A stretch of DNA of 64,000 nucleotides from Verrucomicrobiota bacterium (GCA_016235555.1 JACRKC010000114.1:186001-250000), one strand, 5' to 3'; counted from the stretch's first letter, positions 16,832 through 26,046 are shown. A program made the numbers and translations. The notes: generated by a model from the sequence alone, not told the origin.

Positions 16832-16900
16832 AAACTCAGGTGAATGTCTTCCAGTATGAGAAAAAGCCCGAAGGACTATTCCCACCGCGGCGGGCGCAGG

Positions 16901-17638
16901 CTATGGCCGCTCGCGAAGCGCACTCGCGCCGGCGGCGGTGACGAGTGAAAATGCCAGACGCGAGTTCGACCATGTCCTGGCGGAGAACCGGCCCTCCGTG
17001 GCGAACTCCGGAGTGATCGAAGCAGGGCCGGCGAAGTCTTCCCTCCGCCCGACGTAAAGGTGAAATTCGCGGTCGCGACCGAAACAGATCTCGAAGACCT
17101 CGCGCCCGCCAATGCGAACGGTGCGACATCCGGCGGCCCGTAGGCGGTCGAGGTCGACATCCGCGTCGGAGCCTGGGCCGAACGACGCGAGCGCAAACCC
17201 TTCCGCGATTTCTCGGGCGGCAGCGGTGGGTCGCAAATGATCGCCGCCGTGGAGGGCCGTGTCCCCCAGCGCGAATCGGGCGAGATCGGACATGCGCGGT
17301 TGCGGCGGGACAGGCCGAAGAGCGAGGCCGGCGATGGCGACCAGCAGGAACGCGGCGGCAAAAGCGAGCCACCGCGGTCGGAGCCACCATAATCGCTTTC
17401 GCCGGCTCACCCGCACACCGGCGAGACTCGTATCGCGCAGGCCGGGAGGTGGCTGAACCTGCTGCAGCTTTTCCGCGACCAAGCTGTCGAAGGCGATCTG
17501 CGCTCCGAGCCACGCCCTCAACTCCGGATCGCGACACGCTTGGTCGAGCGATTCCGCAAAGAACGGGTCGGTGGCGTCGCGCCCACTTGGACGGTAGGCT
17601 GCGAGCACGAATTTGGCTTCGACGTTTTTCATGCGCAC
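16901..17638 (-). CDS. Anti-sigma factor (membrane-anchored), ECF pair 1
   Basis: A 245-aa protein with an N-terminal cytoplasmic part (DPFFAESLDQACRDPELRAW), one membrane helix (LAFAAAFLLVAIAGLAL, about residues 90-106) and a C-terminal extracytoplasmic domain. It overlaps the sigma stop by 10 bases, the standard layout for sigma/anti-sigma pairs. It is a paralogue of the protein at 38834-39598; both share the DPxFxExLxQAxxDPELRAWLG block. No zinc-binding HxxxCxxC motif is present, so it is not a ZAS-type anti-sigma. Confidence 0.75.
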   Translation of the reverse strand: MRMKNVEAKFVLAAYRPSGRDATDPFFAESLDQACRDPELRAWLGAQIAFDSLVAEKLQQVQPPPGLRDTSLAGVRVSRRKRLWWLRPRWLAFAAAFLLVAIAGLALRPVPPQPRMSDLARFALGDTALHGGDHLRPTAAAREIAEGFALASFGPGSDADVDLDRLRAAGCRTVRIGGREVFEICFGRDREFHLYVGRREDFAGPASITPEFATEGRFSARTWSNSRLAFSLVTAAGASALRERP

Positions 17639-18162
17639 GCGACAGCCGGCGAGGCCGCGGAATTGACGGTCGCCCGCTCAAGGAGGGCACGCAGCTGCCG
17701 TTTTCCGCGAAAGAGGCGGGTGCTCACGGTGCCGAGCGGCACCGAGAGGATCTCCGCGATTTCCAGGCAGGAAAACCCCTGCAGGTAGAACAAGGTGAGC
17801 GCTTCGCGAAACACGCGATCTACGTTTTGCAGCGTGGCGAGGACGACCTCCGCGTCCATGCGCGCGGAAACATCCGGGCCGAGATCCGGCGGATCACGAT
17901 CGAAGGGGGACATCTCCTCGAACGAGGAAAAACGCAGCGCCCGCCGTCGGGTGCGCAGGAACTCGCGATACAAGGTCGTGAAGAGCCAGGTCTTCGCCTT
18001 CGCCGTGTCGCGCAGCGCGTGACCATGCTTGGCCCAGGCGAAATAGGTCTGCTGCGTGAGATCGGCGGCGTCAGCCGGACGCTTCGAGAGGCTCAACGCG
18101 AAGCGGTAAAGCGCCGCATAGTGGGCCTCCACGAGCCGGGAAAACGTCTCCTCGTTGTGCAT
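17629..18162 (-). CDS. ECF RNA polymerase sigma factor, pair 1
   Basis: A 177-aa sigma-70 family protein with region 2 (RFALSLSKRPADAADLTQQTYFAW, residues about 20-43) and region 4 (LTLFYLQGFSCLEIAEILSVPLGTVSTRLFRGK). It starts the leftward operon sigma, anti-sigma, peptide, radical SAM, Lgt-like protein. The GGAATAA-N14-CGTC motif 13 bases before its ATG is the usual place of an autoregulated promoter. It is closely similar in layout to the sigma gene at 39591-40136. Confidence 0.9.
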   Translation of the reverse strand: MHNEETFSRLVEAHYAALYRFALSLSKRPADAADLTQQTYFAWAKHGHALRDTAKAKTWLFTTLYREFLRTRRRALRFSSFEEMSPFDRDPPDLGPDVSARMDAEVVLATLQNVDRVFREALTLFYLQGFSCLEIAEILSVPLGTVSTRLFRGKRQLRALLERATVNSAASPAVACA

Positions 18163-18169
18163 CGCGATT

Positions 18170-18196
18170 GGGACGGATCGGGGCGTGGTTTATTCC
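18170..18196 (-). promoter_or_regulatory. ECF-type promoter of sigma gene 1, GGAATAA-N14-CGTCCC
   Basis: Minus-strand GGAATAA (18196-18190), 14 bases, then CGTCCC (18175-18170). The sigma ATG is 13 bases past the first base of the -10, predicting an almost leaderless mRNA. Confidence 0.75.
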
Positions 18197-18267
18197 GGTG
18201 GGCCTCCAGGAAGAACGGGCCTCACTCGGGCCGGGCTCCGCAATTGATATTGGGGGAACGAAAAGCG

Positions 18268-18294
18268 GGAATAAGGGGCCACGCGCGCCGTCAA
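18268..18294 (+). promoter_or_regulatory. ECF-type promoter, GGAATAA-N14-CGTCAA
   Basis: Perfect -35 at 18268-18274 and CGTC at 18289-18292. It faces right toward DUF3750 and is back-to-back with the sigma gene 1 promoter 72 bases to the left. Confidence 0.7.
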
Positions 18295-18352
18295 AGTCCT
18301 GAACGAAATCCGTCCAAGATTGTTACCCCGCGTGAAATCCCCGATTCCCTCG

Positions 18353-19249
18353 ATGTTCCCCTCCGCGTGCGTGGAGATTTTTTCCCAGGACGAGTCCGCC
18401 TGTGGCGAAAGTCGCCACACCGACGCCGCTGCGATCACGAAACGGCGTCTCGCCGTATTCCTCGGCCGCGCCGCCCTCGCGATTCTGGCCGCCAGCGTGG
18501 CCGGCGAACTCGTTGCGCAGGATCGGCGCGGGCAGTTTCGCACCCCTGCCGGGCTCGCCCCCGATCCGGCGACGACCGAGGAGGCCGTGGTGCAGGTCTA
18601 CGCCGCGCGCGCGACCCAATGGCGCGGCTATTTCGGTGTTCATTCCTGGATCGCGGCGAAGCCCGCCGGGGCCGGCTCATTCACAGTTTACGAACTCGTC
18701 GGCTATCAGACCCAGCGCACCGGCAGCGGCGTGCGCACGAGCCGGCGAGTGGCGGATCGTTATTGGGATGGCATCCCGGCTCAAGTGCTGGCGGACGTGC
18801 GCGGTCCAGGCGCCGAGGCTCTGATCGCCCGCATCCGCGCCGCCGCCGCGGCCTATCCCGATGCCAAGACCTATCGCATCTGGCCGGGGCCGAACTCGAA
18901 TACGTTCGTCGCCCAAATCCTGCGAACGGTGCCGGAGATGCGCGTCGATTTGCCGGCGACGGCGATTGGCAAAGACTATGTCGGGCCGCAGTTGGTCGCT
19001 CTCACGCCGAGCGGCACGGGCGCGCAATTCAATGTATTTGGCGCCGCGGGAGTGCTGGCCGGATGGGAGGAAGGGATTGAGGTCAACCTATTGGGCCTTA
19101 CGTTTGGCGTGAATCCCAAGCGGCTCGCGCTGAAATTGCCGCTCATCGGCAACGTGGGCCTGATCGATTCGACCAAGCCGCGCCGGCTGGACGAGATAAT
19201 TCCGGCAGGCGCGCCAACCACTCCACGACAATCTGTCGCTTCCCGATGA
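18353..19249 (+). CDS. DUF3750 exported protein
   Basis: The 298-aa protein from ATG 18353 has an internal hydrophobic stretch (RLAVFLGRAALAILAASVAG, residues about 31-50) acting as signal or anchor, then the DUF3750 domain with VQVYAARATQWRGYFGVHSW, YELVGYQ and the characteristic WPGPNSNTFV and EVNLLGLTFGVNP. A TTG at 18320 could extend it by 11 codons. DUF3750 proteins are of unknown function, with a Cys-free NlpC-like look. It is divergent from sigma gene 1 and has its own ECF-type promoter. Confidence 0.8.
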   Translation: MFPSACVEIFSQDESACGESRHTDAAAITKRRLAVFLGRAALAILAASVAGELVAQDRRGQFRTPAGLAPDPATTEEAVVQVYAARATQWRGYFGVHSWIAAKPAGAGSFTVYELVGYQTQRTGSGVRTSRRVADRYWDGIPAQVLADVRGPGAEALIARIRAAAAAYPDAKTYRIWPGPNSNTFVAQILRTVPEMRVDLPATAIGKDYVGPQLVALTPSGTGAQFNVFGAAGVLAGWEEGIEVNLLGLTFGVNPKRLALKLPLIGNVGLIDSTKPRRLDEIIPAGAPTTPRQSVASR

Positions 19250-19310
19250 CCGCCACGGCAACACGCGCGTTTTCGATGGCGCGCTCTGCCAGCCGGACAA
19301 TTCTCTCAGC

Positions 19311-19901
19311 ATGGCCTACCTCAAGCAAATCCCGACCGGCGGAGTGCTCCTCGACCTCTTCAAGGTCTATCCCGACATCTTTGTTCCCATCATCGAATAT
19401 CACCAAAAGCTGTTGCGGGAATCATCGTCGCTTTCGGTGGCGGAGCGGGAACTGATCGCGGCGTTCGTTTCGGGCGTGAACGCCTGCCGGTATTGCACGG
19501 GCGTCCACGCCGCGACGGCGCGCGCGTTTGGCGTCGACGAGCGGCTCCTCAGCCAACTGTTGGAGAATCTCGAATCGGCACGGGTCGATGCGCGGCTGAA
19601 GCCGATTTTCCGCTACGTCCGGAAGCTGACCGAAACGCCTTCACGCATGACCCAAGAGGACGCTGATCAGGTTTTCGGCGCCGGCTGGGATGACCGGGCG
19701 CTGTTCGACGCCGTGGCGATCTGCGCGCTTTTCAACTGCATGAACCGGCTGGTGGAAGGCTTGGGCATCGCGGCTTCTGCGGACTATTTCTCCGTATCGG
19801 CAAAGCGATTGTCCGCTGCTGAGGGTTATCTTGGTTTGGTGCAGATCTTGAAGAACCAAACTCCGCCCAACTCGGTCGCCGGTAACGAGGGTAAGCGTTA
19901 G
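19311..19901 (+). CDS. AhpD-like carboxymuconolactone decarboxylase-family protein
   Basis: A 196-aa all-helical protein with the redox motif CRYC (Cys59, Cys62) followed by GVHA, as in AhpD peroxidase partners. LSVAERELIAAFVSGVNA precedes it. Members reduce peroxides through the CxxC pair and reload from lipoamide or thiols. The gene begins 61 bases after DUF3750 and may share its ECF-driven mRNA. A second AhpD-like gene occurs at 27511. Confidence 0.85.
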   Translation: MAYLKQIPTGGVLLDLFKVYPDIFVPIIEYHQKLLRESSSLSVAERELIAAFVSGVNACRYCTGVHAATARAFGVDERLLSQLLENLESARVDARLKPIFRYVRKLTETPSRMTQEDADQVFGAGWDDRALFDAVAICALFNCMNRLVEGLGIAASADYFSVSAKRLSAAEGYLGLVQILKNQTPPNSVAGNEGKR

Positions 19902-19990
19902 TTCCGTCGCACCCACGCGGTGCGATCGAGCGTGAAATCGCAGTCGCCAGGGGACACGCCGCCGAGGTCAGAACATTATTCTGCGCGCCG

Positions 19991-20017
19991 GGAATAACCC
20001 GCGAGCGGTGCCGTCCT
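19991..20017 (+). promoter_or_regulatory. ECF-type promoter of the sensor kinase operon, GGAATAA-N14-CGTCCT
   Basis: Perfect -35 (19991-19997) and CGTC (20012-20015). The kinase ATG at 20024 is 12 bases after the -10 start, again nearly leaderless. Confidence 0.75.
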
Positions 20018-20023
20018 ACGCGC

Positions 20024-21541
20024 ATGTTGGCGATACCCCAGGCGGTCGGGATTGAGAAAATTGCAGTCCCGACGTCGACGATCTCGCTCTGGCGCCCTGG
20101 AGAATTTCGGCGCTTCATGATCACCCTCCTGCTGGTCTCTATCGCGGCCCTCGTGATCGGTCTGGTGGGAAACTTCGTCATCTTGCGGGGCATCGAACGG
20201 CAACTGCTCGCGAGCCAGGCGCAGGCTGCCGCGCGTGAAGCCGCGGTGATCGCGCGGTTTCTCGACCGCGATCTCGCCGAAGGTGCCGCGCCGACGAAGA
20301 CGATGAGCCGGCTCCAAGGCGTGCTGAACGGCAGCGGCTCGCACACGGAATTTCTTTGTGTGCTGGATCGTGACGGACGGGTCGTAGTGCACCCGGACCC
20401 GACGATGATCGGCATGAAATGGGGCGACATGGATATGACGCATCTCGACTCGGGGCATCCGGTGCCCATTCTCAACGTGCTGCGCGAACGCCAGCCGGCC
20501 TCGGGCCTCCAAGCCGAGCCGAACGAGCCGGCGCAATTGGTGCACTACGAGCCGGTGTCGAACGAAGGGTGGACGGTGGCCGCGCACAAAAACACCGCGG
20601 CTATCGCCGCCGAATTCAGCGCGCTGCGGTGGAAGCTCTTTGGTGTCGCGCTGCCGACATTGATGCTCGTCTCCCTCGTCGGGGTGGGGCTCGCCCGCTC
20701 GCTCGGCGCGCGATTTGAGCAGGAACTGGCGGCAAAAAACGCGTCGCTCGAAGTCCGCGTCAGCGAGCGAACCGCCGAGTTGTCCCAAGCCCTCGGGGAG
20801 CTTCAAGCGGCCCACGAGCGACTGCTACAAGGCGAAAAAATGCACCTGCTCGGCGAGCTGATGGCGGGCATCGCCCACGAGATCAACAACCCGCTCACCA
20901 CGATCAGCGGGTATTCGGAGATGCTTGCCCAAGGCCATGCCGTCGATTCGGCGAAGGCCGGGAGCATCATTTCCCAGCAGACGCGGCGAGTCGTCTCGAT
21001 CGTGCGCAACCTGCTCAATTTCGCCCGCAACCGTCCGGTCGAGCGTGTGCCCGGTTCCCTGGTCGAGGTGCTGCGCAGTGCCGAGGAACTCATCGCCGCG
21101 GAATTGCGTCAGGCGGACGTGGCCCTGCAGGTCTCGATTTCGCCTGACCTGCCCCGCGTCATGATGGACCCGCAGCAGATGGAGCAGGTCTTCATCAATC
21201 TCGTGCGCAACGCGGCGCAGGCGCTTGCGAGCCACGGAGGGAAGCGTCGCATCGCCGTGCGCGCCGTCACGGACGGATTCTGGGTGGCGATATCAGTGCG
21301 CGACAACGGCCCGGGGGTCCCGTCCGCACTGCGGGAAAAGATCTTCGATTCGTTTGTCACCACCAAGTCCGACGGCACCGGACTCGGTCTCTCCCTATGC
21401 AAGCGCTTCGTCGAGGCGCACGGAGGTCACATCGTGCTGCTGCCAGCGGGGTCCGAACCGGGCGCGTGTTTTCAAGTGCGACTGCCCGCGTTCGATCCGG
21501 AAGCTGCGGCACGACGTTCGCGCTCGCCGTTTCCCACATGA
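20024..21541 (+). CDS. Membrane sensor histidine kinase
   Basis: A 505-aa kinase: TM helix 1 (about 31-55), a periplasmic sensor part of Cache type (LCVLDRDGRVVVHPDPTMIG), TM helix 2 (about 205-225), a coiled-coil linker, the H-box GIAHEINNPLTT with phospho-acceptor His285, an N-box (INLVRNAAQAL), G1 (VRDNGPGVP) and G2 (GTGLGLSLC). No response regulator gene is adjacent, so it is an orphan kinase here. Its stop overlaps the DUF3179 start (ATGA). Control by an ECF-type promoter is indicated. Confidence 0.9.
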   Translation: MLAIPQAVGIEKIAVPTSTISLWRPGEFRRFMITLLLVSIAALVIGLVGNFVILRGIERQLLASQAQAAAREAAVIARFLDRDLAEGAAPTKTMSRLQGVLNGSGSHTEFLCVLDRDGRVVVHPDPTMIGMKWGDMDMTHLDSGHPVPILNVLRERQPASGLQAEPNEPAQLVHYEPVSNEGWTVAAHKNTAAIAAEFSALRWKLFGVALPTLMLVSLVGVGLARSLGARFEQELAAKNASLEVRVSERTAELSQALGELQAAHERLLQGEKMHLLGELMAGIAHEINNPLTTISGYSEMLAQGHAVDSAKAGSIISQQTRRVVSIVRNLLNFARNRPVERVPGSLVEVLRSAEELIAAELRQADVALQVSISPDLPRVMMDPQQMEQVFINLVRNAAQALASHGGKRRIAVRAVTDGFWVAISVRDNGPGVPSALREKIFDSFVTTKSDGTGLGLSLCKRFVEAHGGHIVLLPAGSEPGACFQVRLPAFDPEAAARRSRSPFPT

Positions 21542-22488
21542 ACTCCGCGTTTCTCCGCTTTCTCTTCCGAGGCCTGATCGTAGCGGCCACGTTGGTGATG
21601 GCGTCATCGTCCGCCGTGGGGGCGCAGAAACTCGGGTTCAACCTCGATCGCGCCACCATCCCGGTCGCCGAAATCCACGCCGGAGGACCGCCGCGCGACG
21701 GCATTCCTTCGATCGATCGGCCGAAATTCGTGCAGATCGCGAAAGCCCGCTTCATGCGAGACGGCGATTTGGTGGTGAGTTTCACGCACCGTGGCGAGAC
21801 GCGCGCCTATCCGCTGCGCATCCTGGTCTGGCATGAGATCGTCAATGATCGCATCGGCGACCTTGCGATCAACGTGAGCTACTGTCCGCTCTGCGGCTCC
21901 GCGATGGTCTTCGATCGCACCCTCGGGGGCCGCACCCTGGAGTTTGGCGTTTCCGGGCTGCTTTATCGGAGCGACGTGCTGATGTATGACCGACAGACGG
22001 AGAGCCTCTGGTCGCAGCTTGAGATGGCTGCGGTCAGCGGGCCGCAAGTCGGCGGCAAGCTGGCGCTCCTGCCGGCCCAACACCTTACGTGGCGCGCGTG
22101 GAAGAAGCTATTTCCGGAGGGGAAGGTTCTATCCACCGACACCGGCTTCGACCGCGACTACGATCGCACCCCTTACGCAGACTACGAGAATTCCCCGCGC
22201 CTCATGTTTCCCGTGAACTCCAGCCGACGCGATCTCCCAAGCAAGGCGTGGGTGGCTGGCATCGTGATTAACGGAGTCGCTCGGGCTTACCCGCACGAAA
22301 ACCTTCCCGATGGCAAAGAGGTGCAGGATACGCTCGGTGGAACGAGCGTGCGCTTGCGTTTCGATCGCGCGAACCGGCATCTGGTCATCACCGACGCGGA
22401 CGGCACGCCGATTCCGTTCACTCCGGCCTACTGGTTCGCCTGGCAGGCGTTTCATCCCGACACGACCGTCTGGTCGACCGCGCCATGA
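21538..22488 (+). CDS. DUF3179 exported protein
   Basis: A 316-aa protein with a signal peptide (FRGLIVAATLVMASSSAVGA) and the DUF3179 domain: YPLRILVWHEIVND, the metal-like CPLCGSAMVFDR, LYRSDVLMYDRQTESLWSQ and a late VINGVARAYPHENL. Function of the family is unknown; the CxxC pair and periplasmic location suggest redox or metal contact. It is coupled to the kinase before it (ATGA) and to the 140-aa gene after it (ATGA). Confidence 0.85.
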   Translation: MNSAFLRFLFRGLIVAATLVMASSSAVGAQKLGFNLDRATIPVAEIHAGGPPRDGIPSIDRPKFVQIAKARFMRDGDLVVSFTHRGETRAYPLRILVWHEIVNDRIGDLAINVSYCPLCGSAMVFDRTLGGRTLEFGVSGLLYRSDVLMYDRQTESLWSQLEMAAVSGPQVGGKLALLPAQHLTWRAWKKLFPEGKVLSTDTGFDRDYDRTPYADYENSPRLMFPVNSSRRDLPSKAWVAGIVINGVARAYPHENLPDGKEVQDTLGGTSVRLRFDRANRHLVITDADGTPIPFTPAYWFAWQAFHPDTTVWSTAP

Positions 22489-22907
22489 ACCCCGACCGAA
22501 TCATTCTCGTCTACAATGCCGACAACGGTCTCTTCAACGCGGTGACGGGCTGGTCGCATAAACTTCTGTCGCCGGAGACCTACCAATGCAGTCTCTGCCG
22601 CATCACGTTCGGACTGTCGGGAATGCTGATCTCCTGGAAAAACTTCCTGCAAATGCTGCCATTCCCCGCGATCTTTTTCCATCGCGACGAATTTCTGCTG
22701 CGCTACCCACAATACCAGGCGATCAACCTGCCGCTGATCCTCGCCGAAAAGGACTGTAGCACCGAAATTCTGCTTCACGCGGACCAGATTGGAAACTCAG
22801 GCGGCGTCGCCAGCCTGATCGGACTAATTCAGTTGAAATTGGAACAGTGGGCGCACGCGCAAGCCGCGAAGGCGCCGGCCGTCTCGCCGGCGGCCCGACG
22901 CCACTGA
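22485..22907 (+). CDS. Conserved hypothetical protein, 140 aa
   Basis: A soluble protein starting MNPDRIILVYNADNGLFNAVTGWSHKLLSPETY, with a Cys pair CSLC (residues 35-38). This opening is typical of a small family found near thiol and membrane genes, which I cannot name. ATGA coupling makes it the third gene of the kinase/DUF3179 operon, so it should work with them. Confidence 0.7.
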   Translation: MNPDRIILVYNADNGLFNAVTGWSHKLLSPETYQCSLCRITFGLSGMLISWKNFLQMLPFPAIFFHRDEFLLRYPQYQAINLPLILAEKDCSTEILLHADQIGNSGGVASLIGLIQLKLEQWAHAQAAKAPAVSPAARRH

Positions 22908-22974
22908 CCGAATTGCGACTGAGCCCACTCGCGGCCCGCGACCGTTACGGGAGCGACGTCCGCCGGCCTCGCAG

Positions 22975-23676
22975 TCAATTACGAGAGTTGCCGTGCCAGA
23001 GCGGCATTTGCGCCTCTCGATCGTCGCTGCGAAGAAATCTCTTCTCCTCGATCCGTCGTTTCATCGCATGAAGCATTTCCATCGGAGCATCACGGACAAA
23101 GTAGTTGCAGACCCACTGGGGCAGCCACCCGCCCGGATCGAGGTTCACTTCGTAACGGACGAAGGTCTTTCCCTTGCCCAGCACTTTCAAATGCAGCTTG
23201 CCTTCCACTTTAGTGAGGCGGATCGCGTCCTTCCTTGGCGGCTCCCCTGCGGCGTCGACAGCCGTGAACAGGATATTAACCGTGCCGCCTTTGTAGTCCT
23301 TCGAATATTTGGTTTCGAGCAGCGAATCCCGATCACGAGCCGGCCACGGGAGGCGGTAGCGGTTGTAAACCAGCACTCGATCCACGTGGTTGTCCGAGAC
23401 GACTCTCGACTCGGCCAGACTCTTGACCCACTCGGTGCGGCGAGGAACATCCGAGAAGACCGCGAGGATGTCCACGACATCCACGGGTAGAACTCCCTCG
23501 GCTTTGAACGTTGAGGTGGATACGGTGCTGGAGAAGACCTCGATGCCGTTCTTCCGGTAGAGGAGTTTCCAGCTATCTGCGAACGCGTTGGCGGCGGCGA
23601 ACAGGACGGCCAACTGAAGAGCGAGGACGCGCTGGGCCACGTGGCGGCCCGGCGGCGGATTGCAGGCACGCTTCAT
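22975..23676 (-). CDS. START-domain (Bet v1-like) exported lipid-binding protein
   Basis: A 233-aa protein with a signal peptide (about residues 15-33, LALQLAVLFAAANAFA) and a START/SRPBCC domain: WKLLYRKNGIEVFSSTV, then LPVDVVDILAVFSDV and WPARDRDSLLE. Such domains hold a lipid or hydrophobic ligand in a pocket. It is convergent with the operon to its left and not obviously in an operon with the flavoprotein to its right (33 bases from its stop). Confidence 0.85.
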   Translation of the reverse strand: MKRACNPPPGRHVAQRVLALQLAVLFAAANAFADSWKLLYRKNGIEVFSSTVSTSTFKAEGVLPVDVVDILAVFSDVPRRTEWVKSLAESRVVSDNHVDRVLVYNRYRLPWPARDRDSLLETKYSKDYKGGTVNILFTAVDAAGEPPRKDAIRLTKVEGKLHLKVLGKGKTFVRYEVNLDPGGWLPQWVCNYFVRDAPMEMLHAMKRRIEEKRFLRSDDREAQMPLWHGNSRN

Positions 23677-23709
23677 CTCGCGCCGGATGATTTCACGTCG
23701 GGACGTTTG

Positions 23710-25269
23710 CTAGCGGCGCGTCCAGCCCAGCCAAAGGCCGAAAAGCTTTTTGACGAAGGGCGTCAGGCGCGTGCGGCTGTATTGGTCGCCGGTCTTGCGG
23801 ATCGCCTCGGCCTGGGTGGGATACGGATGGATGGCGGCGCCCACGGTCTTGAGTCCCAGCCTGCCGTTCATGGCGAGCGTGAACTCGGAGATCATGTCGC
23901 CGGCGTGCGCGGCGACGATGGTGGCGCCGAGGATTTCGTCCGTGCCCTTGCGCACATGCACCCGCACGCAGCCATCAGTCTCGCCGTCGAGGGTCGCGCG
24001 GTCGACCTTGTCGAGGCTCTGCGTATAGGTGTCCACTTCGATGCCCTTTTCTTTGGCGTCCTTTTCATAAAGGCCCACGTGGGCGATTTCCGGCGACGTA
24101 TAGGTGGCCCACGGAATATTGAGCGCACTGGCCTTGGCCCGTCCGCCAAAGAGCGCGTTCTGGATCACGATGCGCGCCATGAAGTCGGCGGCGTGGGTGA
24201 ATTGATACGGCGAGCAAATGTCGCCGCAGGCGAAGATGCGCGGATTGGTGGTCTGCAGGCGGTCGTTCACCTTCACGCCTTTCTTGTCAAAGGTGACGCC
24301 GACGGTCTCCAAGCCGAGGCCCTCCACATTTGGGGCACGGCCAACCGCCACGAGCAATCGGTCGACCACCACGTCGTAGCCCTTGCCATGCGATTCGACC
24401 TGTAGGCGCACGCCCTGTGGCGCCTTCGAGAGTCTGAGGTCCTTGCCGCAACAGAGCAGTTTTACGCCGTCCCGCATGAGCGTCCGCTGCACGATGTCGG
24501 CGGCGTCCCGATCTTCGCGGGGCAGAATTCCATGGGCCGCCTCGACGAGGAACACTTCCGACCCGAAGCGCGCGAAGCTCTGCGCCATCTCGCATCCGAT
24601 GGGACCCGCTCCGATGATGGCGAGCCGCCGGGGCAATTCAGTCAGCGAGAAGAGCGTCTCGTTCGTCAGGTAAGGCACGTCCTTGAGTCCGGGAATCGCC
24701 GGCGCAGCCGCACGGGCACCGGTGGCGATCACGGCTTTGGTGAATCGCAAGGACTTGTCGCCGACTCGCACGGTGTCTGGGCCGGAGAATTTTGCGCTGC
24801 CGATGAAAACGTCGACGCCGAGTTCGCGGAAACGCACCGCGGAGTCGTGCGGGCTGATGTTGGCGCGGAGTCTCCGCATCCGCTCCATGACCGCGGGAAA
24901 ATCGACAGACACGCCGCCTTGGATCGAGATGCCAAACTCGCCGGCCGCGCGCGCCTCGGCCGCCGCGCGCCCGGCGCGGATCAGGGCCTTGGAGGGCACG
25001 CAGCCGACGTTGAGGCAGTCGCCGCCGAGCAGGTGCTTTTCGATCAGGGCGACGCGTGCGCCCAAGCCCGCTGCACCCGCTGCCGTCACGAGGCCAGCTG
25101 TGCCGCCGCCGATGACGACGAGGTTGTAGCGGGGTGCGGGCTCTGGATTCACCCAGTCGGGTGGGTGGACATGGCCGTAGAGCTTGTGGTTGTGCTCGTC
25201 CCACGGCTGCAGCGGACCGTTGTCCGTTGCGTGGGCCGCGGGCGCGGGACTGGTTGACGGGGTGCTCAT
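23710..25269 (-). CDS. FAD-dependent pyridine nucleotide-disulfide oxidoreductase (mercuric reductase/dihydrolipoamide dehydrogenase-like)
   Basis: A 519-aa class I disulfide reductase: FAD site VVIGGGTAGL (about 51-60), redox-active pair in GGDCLNVGC (Cys85, Cys90), NAD(P) site IIGAGPIGCEM, second FAD motif ACGDI and the C-terminal His-Glu region (HPYPTQAE). It lacks a MerA-type N-terminal HMA domain and C-terminal CC, so mercury is not implied. It starts with an unusual 45-aa polar N-terminus. A TVP38 membrane gene ends 5 bases upstream, a pairing also seen in other bacteria. Confidence 0.9.
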   Translation of the reverse strand: MSTPSTSPAPAAHATDNGPLQPWDEHNHKLYGHVHPPDWVNPEPAPRYNLVVIGGGTAGLVTAAGAAGLGARVALIEKHLLGGDCLNVGCVPSKALIRAGRAAAEARAAGEFGISIQGGVSVDFPAVMERMRRLRANISPHDSAVRFRELGVDVFIGSAKFSGPDTVRVGDKSLRFTKAVIATGARAAAPAIPGLKDVPYLTNETLFSLTELPRRLAIIGAGPIGCEMAQSFARFGSEVFLVEAAHGILPREDRDAADIVQRTLMRDGVKLLCCGKDLRLSKAPQGVRLQVESHGKGYDVVVDRLLVAVGRAPNVEGLGLETVGVTFDKKGVKVNDRLQTTNPRIFACGDICSPYQFTHAADFMARIVIQNALFGGRAKASALNIPWATYTSPEIAHVGLYEKDAKEKGIEVDTYTQSLDKVDRATLDGETDGCVRVHVRKGTDEILGATIVAAHAGDMISEFTLAMNGRLGLKTVGAAIHPYPTQAEAIRKTGDQYSRTRLTPFVKKLFGLWLGWTRR

Positions 25270-25274
25270 GAATT

Positions 25275-26000
25275 TCACGCGGCCGGTTGGGTCCGCTTGG
25301 CGAGCGCACGGCGGGCGATGCGCGTGACGAACACCGTGACGGCCAGGGTCGCGAGGAGACCGACACCGTAGAGGGCCAACTCCGCCGGGGATTTCGTTCC
25401 GCCCGCCGTTCCGACACGGGCCAGCGAGCCCAGATAAACATACATCACCGTGCCGGGCATCATGCCGATCCACGAAGCTAGCACGTAGTCGCGCAGCGAC
25501 ACGCGGGTGACGCCGAAAGCGTAGTTGAGAAGCGCGAAGGGAAAGACGGGCGAGAGGCGCGTAAGGCCGACGATTTTCCAGCCCTCGGCGGCCACGGCGC
25601 GATCGATGGCGGCGAAAGTGACGTTGCCCTCGATTTTTTTCGCGACCCAGGCGCGGGCGAGATAGCGGCCGACCAAAAATGCGGCGGTCGCTCCCAGCGT
25701 GGACGCGAGCGAAACGTATACCGAGCCCAACGCCACGCCGAACACTGCACCCGCCCCCAAGGTGAGAACAGAGCCCGGCAGGAAAAACACGGTCGCGGCG
25801 ATGTAAATCAGCACAAACAGCACCGGCCCCCACGCACCGAGCCCGGCGACGGCTTCCAGAGTGTCGCGCAGAATCCCGCGCACGTCGAACCGTGTGAAGA
25901 CAATCGCCAGCGCCGCCGCGACAACGAGGAGGACGGCCCATTTTCGCCATCGGCCGGTCTTCGCCGCATCGTCCGGGCAAGTCGGAATTGTTGAAGTCAT
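25275..26000 (-). CDS. TVP38/TMEM64 (DedA-like, VTT domain) membrane protein
   Basis: A 241-aa protein with five or six membrane spans and the VTT domain hallmarks PGSVLTLGAGAVFG and LTRLSPVFPFALLNYAFG. VTT proteins are lipid scramblases or transporters. It sits just upstream of the flavin disulfide reductase. A weak ECF-type motif lies 52 bases before the ATG. Confidence 0.88.
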   Translation of the reverse strand: MTSTIPTCPDDAAKTGRWRKWAVLLVVAAALAIVFTRFDVRGILRDTLEAVAGLGAWGPVLFVLIYIAATVFFLPGSVLTLGAGAVFGVALGSVYVSLASTLGATAAFLVGRYLARAWVAKKIEGNVTFAAIDRAVAAEGWKIVGLTRLSPVFPFALLNYAFGVTRVSLRDYVLASWIGMMPGTVMYVYLGSLARVGTAGGTKSPAELALYGVGLLATLAVTVFVTRIARRALAKRTQPAA

Positions 26001-26046
26001 GACAAGGTGGTGCGGGAGTGTTTGTCCGCGACAGGTTGGAATAATT

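Noticed and set aside
16858-16882. GGAATAG on the minus strand before the small exported peptide as an ECF promoter
   Set aside because: At 14 bases the -10 would be TCTC rather than CGTC and the start codon is 30 bases away; the peptide is better explained by read-through from the sigma operon.
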